64,000 bases of DNA, from NCBI GenBank assembly GCA_014529385.2, contig CM043970.1, positions 41,657,279 through 41,721,278 on the forward strand, in the 5' to 3' direction. Positions 42,451 through 54,453 of this stretch are shown here, in pieces. Each line of letters opens with the position of its first letter. Position 1 is the stretch's first letter. The stretch comes from Adiantum capillus-veneris. Lineage: Eukaryota > Streptophyta > Polypodiopsida > Polypodiales > Pteridaceae. The notes under the pieces were generated by a model that saw only the letters and a list, made by a program, of their open reading frames with translations, was not told the origin of the DNA and did not search any database. Position numbers and translations under genes: made by a program.

Positions 42451-43476
42451 TGTAATAGGACTTAATTTTGAAGTTCTTAAAGTTGAAAAGAAGGTAGTAA
42501 GCCATATCTTTCGTTTAGCATGATTTGAAAGATTGTTGAATAGCCTATTAGATAGAGCTTATATGAATGAGTTTAAGATATTACGAGAGAAAATATACTC
42601 TCTTCTTTTCAAATACTACACCAAAGACATATTTCGTAAAGATTAATGAACAACAGATAGTCTGTCTATGAACAGTATAATAAAAACGTAATTAAAACTG
42701 AGATTTTTATTAGTATCAATGTATTATATTTATGTGTTTTAGCTTAAAATGCATGGATAGGCTTAAAATAAGTTGAAAAAGTAGTGGAGACCCAAAAATA
42801 GTATTTTTAGGAGTCGCGACCTAAAAGTAGAGTTTTCAGCCAAAGAAAGACGTTTTTCACAATTCTGTCCACGCTCTCTTGTAGACTAGACATGTTCCCG
42901 TCGTTTTGAGTACCTGGAAATCTATGTTCTGAGTTCGTTTAACCAAGTTATGACAGAAACAAATTGCCAGCAGCAACAGGGTAACCTACAAGCAGCAACA
43001 GGTTAGCTTACAAACAGATATACACAGATAATATCTCTTTTGTTTGATCCAATCAAGAAGTGATTATAATATTTTATGATGGTACAAAATGATGTTTTGA
43101 ATTTGATTACCATGTTGATTTGGTTGCACGAGTATGTTCTTTTGGCTATTTTGTAGACGATGCAGGGTGTCATGATATTGGGATTGTGATCGTGTTGCGA
43201 TTTCGATTATGATCGTTGTTGCCATCAAGAGATTGAGATTGAGAGTGAGAGTGTGATTGAGATTGAGATTGTGCACAAGATTGAGATTGAGAGTGAGAGT
43301 GAGAGTGTGATTGAGATAGCTCGGGGGTGGTCAGGAGGTTATGAAACGAGCTATGCTCTTCTTGTAATGATTACTTTGTATCCATACAGACTCTTTATTT
43401 CCATTTGTTTACTCTGCGTACTCTGTATATTCTTTGTTTATTAGCAATGTATTTCGCTCTCCCGTGTCGCGTGACA
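42451..43476 (+). repeat. 5' LTR of short nested element
   Basis: 1026 bp, TGTAATAGGACTT...GTGACA. Contains a GATTGA/GAGTGA-rich low-complexity stretch at about 43225-43318. Confidence 0.95.
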
Positions 43477-43490
43477 AGTGGTATCAGAGC

Positions 43491-44330
43491 GGTTTCAATC
43501 CTGCGGTAGCAATGGAAGCATATCAGTGATTGAAGGAACAAGAGGAGATTATTAGATGGCTCAATGAAGATCTTAACAGATATGAGGAAGGGGATAAAGG
43601 AAAGAGAATAGCTGGTGCAGGAAGACAAAGTGGAGGAGAAGATGAAAGTTAAACATGGAAACGGTCTATCGCCGTCTCCAAGAGATGAAGGATCAAAGAA
43701 GAAGAAACGAAAGAGGAGCGATGATCAAGACGATGACGATGCGGGAGAAGCTGCGAGATCAATCAAGTTTCAAGAAGAGTAAGGCCATCAGACTTTCAAA
43801 TGCCCAAACAAAGCCATTGATAAGCGAAGATGGTTGAATTGGAGACTATTGACGATGCGGATGATAAAGGTAAGTCATCTAACTCTTCTTTATGATGCTT
43901 TATGTCTTTGATGCATCATTTGAAAGATTCTAAAATCAAAGTCATTCGTAAAATTAAAGATTTGAAATTGAATTTCTTAATTGATTCGAGTAGTACACAT
44001 TGATTATTGTCCTCTAATCTAACTGAGAAATTAAACCTGAAATTAAACCGAAAAATTAAGAGAGATGGTTGAGAAGAAATTTTGTTTACATAAGGATTAT
44101 TTGTATTATCATAATTGCTTATGTGTGTTTGTAAATTCCTCTTTGAAATCTTAACCTAAAGAAAAGATGTGAACGCAGTACTAGAAACCAATTTGATTAT
44201 AAAGTTAGACAACTTAGAAGTAGGATTCTTCTTATCATGTAAAAGATTCCTCTTAGATTGAATTTGATGTTTTGTATGTTAAAAATAAAAAACCCCTCTT
44301 TCCAACTCTGAGGACACAGTTAATTTTGAT
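43491..44330 (+). pseudogene. gag/protease remnant in short nested element
   Basis: Text near 43510-43640 resembles a charged gag segment (EEIIRWLNEDLNRYEEGDKG). Near 43915-44040 the frame reads IKDLKLNFLIDSSSTH and LLSSNLTEKLNL, matching the chromovirus-type protease start, but with DSS instead of the D-S-G triad and with a stop. The element is therefore probably a deletion derivative of a gypsy element. No RT or integrase. Confidence 0.6.
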
Positions 44331-44340
44331 AAAGGGAGAA

Positions 44341-45397
44341 TGTAATAGGACTAAATTTTGAAGTTCTTAAAGTCGAAAAGAATGTAGTAAGCCATATCTT
44401 TCGTTTAGCACGATTTGAAAGATTGTTGAATAGTCTATTAGATAGAGCTTATATGAATGAATTTAAGATATTAAGAGAGAAAATATACTCTCTTCTTTTC
44501 AAATACTACACCAAAGACATATTTCATAAAGATTAATGAACAAAAGATAGTCTGTCTATGAATAGTATAATAAAAACGTAATTAAAATTGAGATTTTTAT
44601 TAGTATCAATGTGTTATATTTATGTGTTTTAGCTTAAAATGCATGGGTAGGCTTAAAATAAGTTGAAAAAGAAGCGGAGACCCAAAAATAGTGTTTTTAG
44701 GAGTCGCGACCTAAAAGTAGAGTTTTCAGCCAAAGAAAGACGTTTTTTCGCAATTCTGTTCACGTTGTCTTATAGAACAAACCTGTTTCCGTCGTTTTGA
44801 GTACCTGGAAGTCTATGTTCTAAGTTCATTTAACCAAGTTATGACAGAAACAAATTGCCAGCAGCAACAGGATAACCTACAAGCAGCAATAGGTTAGCTT
44901 ACAAACAAATATACACAGGTAATATCTCTTTTGTTTAATCCAATCAAGAAGTGATTATAATATTTTATGATGGCACAAAATGATGTTTTGAATTTGATTA
45001 CCATGTTGATTTTGTTGCACGAGTATGTTCTTTTGGCTATTTTGTAGACGATGCAGGGTGTCATGATATTGGGATTGTGATCGTGTTGCGATTTCGATTA
45101 TGATCGTTGTTGCCATCAAGAGATTGAGATTGAGATTGAGAGTGTGATTGTGATTGAGATTGAGAGTGAGAGTGTGATTGAGATTGAGATTGTGCACAAG
45201 ATTGAGATTGAGAGTGAGAGTGAGAGTGTGATTGAGATAGCTCGGGGGTGGTCGGGAGGTTATGAAACGAGCTATGCTCTTCTTGTAATGATTACTTTGT
45301 ATCCATACAGACTCTTTATTTCCATTTGTTTACTCTGCGTACTCTGTATATTCTTTGTTTATTATCAATGTATTTCGCTCTCCCATGTCGCGTGACT
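44341..45397 (+). repeat. 3' LTR of short nested element
   Basis: 1057 bp; differs from the 5' LTR at roughly 35-40 sites by eye and has a 30-bp longer GATTGA-rich stretch (45121-45238). Confidence 0.95.
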
Positions 45398-46111
45398 AAT
45401 AGTCTTTTTGACAGGTATGAAATGCGGTTGTTTGCTGAACCTGTCTACTATTGTCCATATTGCCGTATTCCCATGGATAGACGTAGGCACTCCAAATATA
45501 AAATTCATGGATATGCTCTCCCAGGGTGAATTAGGGATTGGCAAAGTTTGAAGCAAACCAGGTTGCTTCCCTCTATCAAACTTTGTCTTTTGGCAAACCA
45601 CACATTTTGAAACATACTCTTGTATGTTCGCTTTCATGGTAGGCCAATAGAAGTACATTTCTATCCCTCTTAGGGTAGCTTGAATCCCTCTATGCCCCGC
45701 ATATGGAGAAGCATGAGATTCATACATTACTTTCTCACGTAGTGAGTTGGTAACACATAGCCTATTACCATAGAGAAGATAACCATCTTGTAAGGTAAAT
45801 GATTCCTCCTTCTTCCCTAGTGCAAGGGCTGACATCACATCTTTAAAATCGGAATCAATAGCGTACTCACCTATCATAGAAGATAGATCATTGTGAGTTG
45901 ATATGGAAACCGCATTCACTCTCAGACGTCTTGAGAGTGCATCAGCTACTTGATTATGCTTGCCAACAATGTGACCAATATGAAAATGAAATTGCGAAAG
46001 GAAATTTGCCCACTTTGTTTGTCGGAGATCTTGGTTTGCATCATGAAGTACTTGAGGCTTTTGTGAGCCGTCCGCAGAATGAAAGGAGTCCCCAATAAGT
46101 AGTGCTTCCAC
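45398..46111 (-). pseudogene. chromovirus RNase H end and integrase first part
   Basis: The 248-residue frame begins in RNase H (FHIGHIVGKHNQVADALSRR) and continues into the integrase zinc-binding domain (HASPYAGHRGIQATL ... YFYWPTMKANIQEYV ... CVVCQKTK). The core starts PWESISMNFIFGVPTSIHG, in which Asn replaces the first catalytic Asp expected at SMDF, and runs to VDRFSKQPHFIPVKKTI, where it is cut by the nested element. Confidence 0.9.
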
Positions 46112-46478
46112 GTGTCTAAGGCATGTAGAACTGCGAGGAGTTCTACATGCCTAGAGCTTGCTCAACTGGGTCGATCCTTCGACTTTCATATGCTATGGAG
46201 TGCCCTTGTTGGAGAAGCATGGCTCCAAGTCAATCACCACAAGCGTCGCATTGGACCTCAAATGGCTTTGAGAGATCCGGTAGTGTAAGCACAGGTTGAG
46301 AGATAAGCTTCTCTTTAAGCTTTTCAAACGCAGTGTTCTCTTTGGTAGTCCATGCATACTTAACGTTCTTTTTTGTTAGGTCATGCAATGGTCCTGCTAT
46401 GAGTGAGAATTTTCTTAATTCATGCAAATTCTTTGGGTTAGGCCATGCTTTTATTACTTCTAACTTTGATGGATCCAT
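46112..46478 (-). pseudogene. chromovirus RNase H, first part
   Basis: LEVIKAWPNPKNLHELRKF, then DLTKKNVKYAWTTKENTAFEKLK and LPDLSKPFEVQCDACGD, where VQCDACG is the RNase H start (usually VxTDAS). A stop follows, then LGAMLLQQGHSIAYESRR in the same frame. Frame changes near 46120. Confidence 0.85.
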
Positions 46479-46546
46479 TTGGATGCCATCTTTAGAGATA
46501 ATATGACCTAAATACTGAATCTCTTGTAAGAAAAATTCACTTTTCT

Positions 46547-48031
46547 TTACATTTGATTTATGTAAAGCTTATTCTCTCGCAAAACTTGAAAAATTACCTG
46601 GAGGTGTTGTTTGTGTTCGTCCAAGGAATTGGAGTAGATGATTATATCATCAAAGAACACTCCAGTGTAACTGCGGTGAGGCCTAAAGAGCTTCTCCATC
46701 ATGCGGTTGAATGTAGCTGGTGCAGTGGTCAAGCCAAAACGCATGACAATGAATTCATAGAGACCAAACGTAGTGTGAAATGCAGTCTTTACAATGTCTT
46801 GATCAACAATCCTTATTTGGTGATAGCCACTTTTTAGGTCAATCCTACTAAAGTAGTTCGATCCTTGTAGCTTATCAAATAGGTCTTCTACCCGCGGAAC
46901 GGGAAACCTATTTTTTATAGTGATCCTATTTAGTGCTCTGTAGTCAACACACATACGATATGTGCCATATTTCTTTTGCACTAATAAAGCTGGTGAACAA
47001 AATGGAGATGAACTAGGCCTAACCATTCCTTTCTCAACCAACTCATGCACTTGCCGCATAATTTCCTCTTGTTGAGCTTGAGAAACTCGATAAGGAGGTT
47101 TATTAGGCGGTGAGATTCGTGGAAGAAGCTCGATTGCATGGTCATCATCCCCTCGTTTTGGAGGCAATTCATTAGGAATGTTGTCAATAAAAACATCTTG
47201 GAATTCATTAAGGAAATTAGATAACCCTAATTCTTTTTTATTCCCTTTATTTTTATTTGACAGAACATTAGGTTCATTTTGAGAGTCTTTTACAAATATC
47301 ATGTACACGGAAATAGAGCTCTTTATTGACTTATCAAAAGCTTGCTTATGTACAAGAGGTATAGTGTTACCTGACTCATTAGCATATATGTACATGTCTT
47401 TGTCCCTGTATTTAAAGTAAATTTGCCTTTCAGAAAACTTGATGTTGGTCGCCATGCGATCAAACCATGGTGCCCCTAGGATTACATCCTCATGCTTAAG
47501 GGGAGAGATGAAGAAATCCTCTTTGTCGACATAACTTTGGACATGAAGCCTCAATTTCCCAATCAAGGGAGTAACTGGGACTTCTTCTCCCTTGAAAGCA
47601 TTATTGGCTGGTAGGGGATTTCTCATCTCAAAGGCTTGGATGCCTAGCTTAGTGGCCAACTCCGTGGATATGAAATTGTGAGTAGAGCCATTGTCAAAGA
47701 GAATGAAAGCATCATGTTCTCTCACCTTCCCCCAAGCATGGCATAGAGGAGATCCTTTGTGATGAGCATCTTCTTGTTTAACTTCAATTATGGAAGCTCT
47801 AGGAGGTTCATTGTGTGTGTTCTTCTGTGGGCAAGCACGATAAGCATGCCCTTGCTCCCTACATTTGAAACAACGGTTATCCTTGCAATAACGCTCTAGC
47901 TCTTCAGGAGAGAGTTTATTTTTGCCTTTGTAGACTCCCTTATCCTTAGCTTTGTTGTTGTTGAAGTTGCCCTTGGGAAACTTTTGAACATGGTCCTTCC
48001 CCTTAGGCTCATTACGGTCTTTGCTTTCCAT
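46547..48031 (-). CDS. chromovirus zinc knuckle, protease and reverse transcriptase
   Basis: One open frame of 494 residues. Intact CX2CX4HX4C knuckle (CFKCREQGHAYRAC, about residue 54). Protease active site at FILFDNGSTHNFIS, where D-N-G replaces the usual D-S-G, ending IILGAPW-type text (VILGAPWFDRM). RT from about residue 330: MVRPSSSPFCSPALLVQKK, MCVDYRALNRITIKNRFPVP, FSRIDLKSGYHQIR, MRFGLTTAPATFNRMM and active site VFFDDIIIYSNS. Ends early at 46547 just before the thumb; the rest is in another frame. Confidence 0.92.
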   Translation of the reverse strand: MESKDRNEPKGKDHVQKFPKGNFNNNKAKDKGVYKGKNKLSPEELERYCKDNRCFKCREQGHAYRACPQKNTHNEPPRASIIEVKQEDAHHKGSPLCHAWGKVREHDAFILFDNGSTHNFISTELATKLGIQAFEMRNPLPANNAFKGEEVPVTPLIGKLRLHVQSYVDKEDFFISPLKHEDVILGAPWFDRMATNIKFSERQIYFKYRDKDMYIYANESGNTIPLVHKQAFDKSIKSSISVYMIFVKDSQNEPNVLSNKNKGNKKELGLSNFLNEFQDVFIDNIPNELPPKRGDDDHAIELLPRISPPNKPPYRVSQAQQEEIMRQVHELVEKGMVRPSSSPFCSPALLVQKKYGTYRMCVDYRALNRITIKNRFPVPRVEDLFDKLQGSNYFSRIDLKSGYHQIRIVDQDIVKTAFHTTFGLYEFIVMRFGLTTAPATFNRMMEKLFRPHRSYTGVFFDDIIIYSNSLDEHKQHLQVIFQVLRENKLYINQM

Positions 48032-48070
48032 GGGTTTAAGATTTTTCTTAGCCCCTTGTTGGAAGTGGAT

Positions 48071-49245
48071 TTATGAAGCCACCATAGTATGGTGTATGAC
48101 CGCTGAAATAGTGCGAGGCCTTTGGGAGTTGACATACTCCGCCATATCTTCAGATAAACCCGCACAAAATTGTTGTTTTTGCTCTCCAAAATCTATCTTT
48201 TTGTAGACAGTGGCTTTGAGATGTAAATCCCAAAACTTGTCTACGTATTTGTGAATAGATTCGTAGGGAGAGAGCATCAAGCTTCGCCATTCGGTGAGCA
48301 CTTTGTCTTTGGCATCGCTAGCCAAAAACTGCTTCATAATGGAAGCTCTTAAAGCTTTCCATGTTCGTGGAGCTTCACCATTTGCTCGTAGGCTAGACCA
48401 CCATTGCCTGGAAGACTTTTGAAGATGCATGGCTACATGAAGTATCTTAGAGGACTCCGTGAAGCCCTCATCTCCAAATGCCGCATCAAATTGTTGAATA
48501 AAGGCCAAGACTTTGTCCGTAGCACCAAAGGTGCCATCGTAGGTAAGAAAAGAGATACTCTTTCCTCCCTCCTTGAACTGTTTGAGCTTGGACGACCTCT
48601 TCCAAGCGGCATAGGATTTCCTATGGCCTCTCCTTTTGAATTCTTTGGGAGCCGCACCATCACTTCCTTCAGAAGAGGAGGAGGATGATGAAGATGGAGA
48701 AGAGGGTGACCTCTTTCTCGCCTTTTTCTTCTCATACTTCCTTTCTTCCTTCTTTGAATTATGGTGAGAAGGACTATCCGATGGTCTTCTCCGTTTAGGG
48801 GTGTTGGAGAGCGTTTTGCCCGCCTTCTTTGTGGTGCCATCTCCGCTGAGGTGGCGGGAGATTCACTTCTTTCTTGTTCTTTCGGTGGGGGCTCTACCAT
48901 TGAGATTTGGGCTCTCCTTGGTGAGGGAGTTTCCCCATCGACTTGTAAGCTCACCGTGGGTCCTCCTTCATATGGGTCCTCCTCTTCTCTGACCGTGGAG
49001 AGCCCTCTTTTAGAAAGCTCACTAGGAGCTTTCATAGGCACTCCCTCTTCTAGGTGCGAAAATTGGAAAATCCCATTGATGCGTAATTGCTGTTGTACTT
49101 CACCTTGGAGGGATGGGTTGCCCATGGCTTGTTGAAGCCTAGTAACAAGATAGTTCACAAGCATAGGGGCATCGTTAGTAGCTTGACCATTAGCAAAATC
49201 ATAGCCATCAACATAAATCTCACTTTCTCTACTATTGTCAGCCAT
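48071..49245 (-). pseudogene. chromovirus gag
   Basis: ATG at 49245 starts MADNSRESEIYVDGYDFANG, a charged N-terminal region with a Pro-rich and basic middle (PSPRRAQISMVEPPP, RRRAKRSPTP). Frames change twice (about 48700 and 48500). The capsid core at 48508-48071 has MAFIQQFDAAFGDEGFTESS, LQKSSRQWWSSLRANGEAPR, TWKALRASIMKQFL and MLSPYESIHKYVDKFWDLHL, the retrotransposon gag pattern. A further piece 48189-47896 bridges to the knuckle. Confidence 0.85.
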
Positions 49246-49651
49246 TATAACTAAGTTTTAGGTGTAAATTTTTACTTGTACTTTGGCACTTCAAGCCCTA
49301 GTTGCTACTCCTCTTTACTTTCAAAGATAAGCACTCAAGCATCTATACCGGTGGCTCGGAATATCATTAATTGCAAGGAATAGAAGAGAGGGTTTATCAT
49401 AGCCCAGTCCTCGGCACCGGTTCCTGTCAAGCTTCTAATAGCTCAATAATGGTTAAGCCGTAGGCAAGCCCCTTGGGACTCCATTAATAAGACCATAGCT
49501 CTCGACGGTGACACCCCGTTAACTGCACGAAGCAGGCACACCTCAAGGATAATAAATCCCTGTTCTCCTTACCCTCATGCAATTAATAATACCAACTGTT
49601 TGTAGCAAGCTTGAGGACCTCTCTTCTTGAGCAAGAAAAGAGAAACCGATA
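49246..49651 (-). other. chromovirus leader, non-coding
   Basis: 406 bp between priming site and gag ATG; nothing recognised in it. Confidence 0.7.
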
Positions 49652-49663
49652 GCTCTAATACCA
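49652..49663 (-). other. chromovirus primer binding site
   Basis: Minus strand reads TGGTATTAGAGC, one change from the initiator-Met tRNA site, one base after the LTR. Confidence 0.85.
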
Positions 49664-49664
49664 A

Positions 49665-51326
49665 TGTGACAATTATTGGTCTATAAAGCTTGCAAATAGC
49701 GGAAAATAACTTAATATAGTGAGCATTTCATTAAGAGAAAATTCCTAATGAGCATACAAGAGTGCTTGGTTGGAGATAACAACATTAGCATAACACCTAA
49801 TTAGTTTGGCATAACAATACTTGAAAGAGAGACAAAAATAGAACAATTGACGACTATTGAGGACCGGATTTACATGGACCGGTGCCCCCTCCATTAGGCA
49901 TTTGTATTATAACTTCTCCCATTAAGAGAGACTTTGTACAATACAATTCTTTGTGTTCCTTGGTAAAAACTCGTCGGTGTTATAAAGATGGAAGCTTCAT
50001 GCACCAAACTTACATGTGATAACACATAACATCAGTTACTCGTTGGTCTCAGACCCAAGACCTCACACACCTTCGAAGATGGTGAGAGCTAGCGGGGTAT
50101 GAGAGTAGATCTAGAGGAAGAAGGAGTATTCTTACGAGAAAGAATTATTTCCTCACTTAATTACTCTTGTAGCTTTGCTTAGCTTAGTAATTATATAATA
50201 GAGGAGAGAAGCATGGCATTGAAGCTTAGCTCTTGGTTGGATTTGCATTCCATATCCAAGAGTTATTGGTGTAGGCCTCCATTCTCAAACTTGGAGAAGA
50301 AGATGAGCTTTCCATTAAAGCTTGGAGAAGGAGATGATTTTCTTACTCTACACATGAGTTGTGTGAGTGTGTGTGGAATAATGCCCTTCCAAAACAGCCC
50401 CCTCTCTCCTCTTGGTTGACCCCCCTTGCCAATTACTCATGTTGCATTCCTATTGGCCCTTCAAAAGCCTAGCCAATAGTATTTGAGTATGAGTTTTACT
50501 CTTGCTGGCTTCCTATTGGCCCGTAAAATATTTGGCCAATAGCCTTTGAGAGGCCCAGTCAAGAGCCTTGTGACAAGTGTCCATCCTTTTTTTCATTTTA
50601 TAAATGCCAAATAATTAATTTAATTATCTTCTTTGCTATTGGACCTTTTAGTCCTTTGACCAATAGAAATTAAGCAATTTTAGGAACTGCTTAATTATCA
50701 TTGGACCTTTTGACTGTCCAATAGTCTTTTAGGGAAACTATTTCTTATTGGTTATTTTTTGAGCATTTATAAAAATAAAATTTTAGTTTACACTAGCTAA
50801 CTTCTCATTGGTCCACCTCTGTGCCCATCCAATAGGATTCAGGCAAGAATTAGGGGTTTCTTTGCATGCCTGACATGTGTCCTCTTTACTTTGTGGAAAG
50901 GGTAAGCTTAGGTGTATAGTGTGTGTGTGTGTGTATGTGTGTGTGTAATCCTTATTAAGCTTTGTCATCTTCCCAAAACGTTTTTGCTTTTGTCCTCTAG
51001 CTTATTGGTCTTTTGCACACACACAAAGCATCCAATTCCATTTACAATTGACCATTGGACTTTACACTTTGAAATTTTGGAACTTGACCTTTTGGAAGTC
51101 TTAATGGGTTGAACCCTAAGGTCTTTGGAGCCCATTCATTGCACATTGCACATTGCTCTTGTGCAGATGGTACCCCTTTGGATCCCTACTGTGGGCCCCC
51201 TACTATGACCAGTCTGCTAGCTTTACTAATAATCTAGCTTTTTCTCCCCTGGTACTTCCGCATATTAAATGATCATTTTAACATGAGAAAATAATTTAGG
51301 AGAATTAGATATTAGTTATTATGACA
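49665..51326 (-). repeat. chromovirus 5' LTR, full length
   Basis: 1662 bp. Left edge TGTGACAATTATTGG beside the priming site, right edge ...TTATTATGACA. The portion 50044-51326 is shared with 39814-41120. Its right edge is one base from the family 1 LTR at 51328. Confidence 0.9.
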
Positions 51327-51327
51327 C

Positions 51328-52164
51328 TGTAACTCCTATTGTCTCGGATAAACTTTGTAATTAATGATCCACTGCTACAAGCTTCCAGATTGTATCAGCC
51401 AATCATTTCCTAGCTTTGGTAGAACTTCACATTATTAGTTTTGACCACCCAAAAACCTTGGCTTAGGTATAAAATCCAATTTTTGTAAGTGTTTTATAAG
51501 TTTTTAGATAAGAAATACATAGCGTGAGCTAACAACGTCACTTCTCTCCTTCCCGCGCTTCCTACTCCCTCTCCGGTTGTCACATTGCAATTGTGTTTGT
51601 TGCATTGTAACCGTAGGTAAGAGCTCTACGCATTGACATAAGCCATTCACAGTATTTCGTAGCTTTTTGCCTCGCGGACCTGCGGCCTAATCTCATAATA
51701 ACTAGGAATTTACACTATTAAATCGAAAACTAAGCATATGCGAGGTATTGAGGCATCATTGCTAAGCATTTAGATGCATTTTGGGTCGAAAACGACTAGG
51801 TCAAAAACCCACTGCTGTTAATAATCGCGATTTTGAAACTTGACCTAAAGTGGGGTTTGAGACCATAGGCATGTGTGTTTAGATCTTATAAACTTGTCCT
51901 AGAAGTTTCGTTATGTTTGGATGATTTGATGCTGTAACGGATGTGATTTTTTTGCCGATGAGCAATTGGCTTTTGGTGATTTCAGTCACTTGAGTGTAGC
52001 TTGAGTTAAATGCGAGTTTTTAGTTGTTTTCCAAGAGATTGACAACCTCTTGTAGCCTCTATGCACTAGTCAAGTCAGCTTCATCGCATGGTTTGACAAA
52101 TTAATCATGGTTCTCGCTAATATTGGAATAAGATAGGATGGTGAGGTTAGGCATGCGGTCCACA
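51328..52164 (+). repeat. second LTR of gypsy family 1
   Basis: 837 bp, TGTAACTCCTATTG...GGTCCACA, aligned throughout with 5413-6277, TATA box at 51468-51475, and the same half-palindrome GTTAATAATCGCGATTTTG at 51817. No priming site follows. Right neighbour is the inner part of a CACTA end, so the LTR is either a solo LTR or the 3' LTR of an element inserted into that CACTA copy. The five bases on each side (GACAC, TGTAG) do not match. Confidence 0.85.
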
Positions 52165-52993
52165 TGTAGCGACGCTCATAGCCACGTTACAGAACCTTAT
52201 ATAGAGATGCTTATATAGAAATGCCCGAGAGTAAATATTTCTAGGTGGTAGAGCATTGAATGCCCTACCACCCATCAACCATATTGAATGTTTCCGGAAT
52301 AAAGTATACCTAAATGAATTCAAGATAAGCACATATTCACCTTTGAAAGAAAGTGCAAGGTATAGACCCAAAGTAGTTATCCACAAGACAATATAACCAT
52401 TAACTCCATCATGCATAGTATTGTTTGCAGAATAAAGATACAAAACTGACAAAAGTAATTGGACGAAAGTGAATTGACAAAAGTAAAGCAATGATAAAAC
52501 TATACACATCGTAGGTAAAATCACTTGATTGTTAAGCTTTGCAAATGTAATAGTTACAACACAATTGTCATTGATTTGAGAAATTACATTGTTTTTCAAT
52601 AGTTACAAAAAGACATACACACGCCATCTTATTATACATGCTATGACAAAAGAAAACTAGTGCTATCTGGCTATGGCTAGACTGACGTTGTCTAATTAGA
52701 CGCCTCATCGTATCCAAGCGGTGTATTTGTCGGATTCTGTAAAAAAAAACAATAAGCCTTTTTGTAAGTATAAACATATAATTATAAAATAATCTATGTT
52801 CTTATCTTATCATTAAAATACAACAAATATAAAACAGTAAAGTGAAATACTAACCATACCGCTGCGAGAACGGAGAATGTCCATCAAGGGGTTTAAACCC
52901 TTTTTATCCACATACCCGCGCTCGTACGGTGTGGGATCACGTCCTGCCATCGACCACTATTTAAAACATACCAAGAATACATTATGTTAAAAT

Positions 52994-53749
52994 TTAAAAG
53001 TACAAATAGATGTAACTACCAAACCTAAAGAACAATGTAAAAACACTTACAAAATCGGCCTCAAATGATGCCCACCCGGCGCTCCCCAAGTGGTGCGAGA
53101 TCCCTGCCTCTACTCGAGCTTTGGCTACCTCCTTTTGTTTCTTCCACTTGTCAGGATTCTCGCGAGCTGCGCGCTTCACATTCTTTCAATCTTCTTTGGC
53201 CAGCCAATCTGGTCTATTCCACCCATGCTTTATTGCTTTTTGTACTTCAAAAGGCTTGTGCTTGTAGTATTCACGCATTCGAACCTTCATTATGTCTTCA
53301 TTGAAGCCCTCATCCCGACTTGACACAAGAAAATCATCATGCACAATGCTGATGACTCTATCTTTTAATTCATTTAGCACTTCACTCTTGGTGTTTAGTA
53401 TGTAGTGTTGAAGCACCTGAGATTAAAGATCGTGCATGTGCGAGATCACCTTCTTACCTTCATCATCCAAGATGATGCCGCCGTTGATGTCGACAAAGTA
53501 CAGTAAGTTCTCTCGCCTGTGATACGTGAACCTAGGTGTCTCGGCAGGGGTCTCAAGTGGTTTCTCTAATGGCATCTCAATGGAGGTACAGACGCTAGGT
53601 GTCTCCACTAGAGTATGGGCCCCAAAGCAAGGAGTGTCGACTCGGGTGACTCCCTGAGGAGTAGCTAGTGGTGTGTAGCCAGGAATGGTCGATTGCCACG
53701 CAAAACATGGCGTAGATGGAAATGTCATGGCTAGTGTAGGGGCGGACAA
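52994..53749 (-). pseudogene. CACTA copy A second protein (transposase_24-like)
   Basis: The upstream part (53749-53423) is Pro/Thr-rich with repeated TP-containing units (YTPLATPQGV, LETPAETPRF). Then come MLQHYILNTKSEVLNELKDR and RMREYYKHKPFEVQKAIKHG, followed after a frame change by ENPDKWKKQKEVAKARVEAG and SHHLGSAGWASFEADF. The H-x-G-S motif after a basic helix is typical of the plant transposase_24 family found beside TNP2 in En/Spm elements. It probably binds element ends, by analogy with TNPA. Confidence 0.6.
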
Positions 53750-54131
53750 TGAAGGGGAAGGTAAGGAGCCTCATCGAACACAAGGTGGTGTCAATGCATC
53801 AGCAGCGGCATCTCCACAGCAACCGCCCGCCACCACTAGAGCAACCGTGCCTAGAAAAGTGTGAAGATCATCTTGTCGACACCAAAGTTTCGAAGCGCAC
53901 TGATGCTCCGAAACAGAGGGAGACTCTAAAGGAGTGGAACGATGTGATGGTGCTCCAGAGAAATGACGATCCTTATACCACCTCCTCTGTTGAAGTGACA
54001 AAGAAAAAAGAAACTCATAATCATCCATACCTGCATTAAACACATGAACATTTAATCTTGATATTGAATGGAGAAGAAAATATGGACAAGTTATAATGTA
54101 TACTATAGATTATAGGGGGAGGGATTCCTAT

Positions 54132-54133
<2 letters not shown>

Positions 54134-54175
<42 letters not shown>
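54134..54175. repeat. (GA)n microsatellite
   Basis: About 20 GA units. Confidence 0.95.
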
Positions 54176-54179
<4 letters not shown>

Positions 54180-54453
54180 CATAAAGGGGGAGGGATTCCT
54201 ACGATAAGGAGTTCAAGCCGGGTTCAAATTAAACCTTAGCAAGTAGTGATGCACGCTTCCTACTTCTTTGTTAGAAGAGCAAGATCTACCTGCCCTTTTG
54301 AGGACTCCTTCAGCTTGGAGTGGAAGCGATGACGATTAAACACAATTTAAAATTTTCAAGTATACAATATAGAGAAGAATGGACAAAAAGCCACGTGAAT
54401 ACAATATATATTATAAAATGGAGCAAAATTGTTCAAATACAATATTTATGGCT

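Larger units (their letters stand above)
42451..45397 (+). mobile_element. short non-autonomous LTR retrotransposon in integrase
   Basis: LTRs 42451-43476 and 44341-45397, priming site TGGTATCAGAGC at 43479-43490, polypurine tract AAAGGGAGAA at 44331-44340, target duplication AATAG at 42446-42450 and 45398-45402. The interior is only 864 bp. It lies in the opposite direction to the chromovirus. The last base of the right LTR is changed (GACT instead of GACA). Confidence 0.96.
39814..51326 (-). mobile_element. chromovirus (Ty3/gypsy with chromodomain), minus strand
   Basis: 5' LTR 49665-51326, priming site 49652-49663, gag 49245-48071, CCHC-PR-RT 48031-46547, RNase H 46478-45900, integrase 45900-41876 (interrupted), chromodomain about 41640-41520, polypurine tract 41138-41121, 3' LTR 41120-39814 (outer part missing). 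The LTR parts that can be compared differ at about 24 sites in 1.28 kb by eye. The outer 379 bp of the 3' LTR are absent, so no target duplication can be tested. Confidence 0.93.

Noticed and set aside
5413-52164. One giant gypsy element with LTRs at 5413 and 51328
   Set aside because: Flanking bases AATAT and TGTAG do not match, and the interior mixes several element families in both directions.
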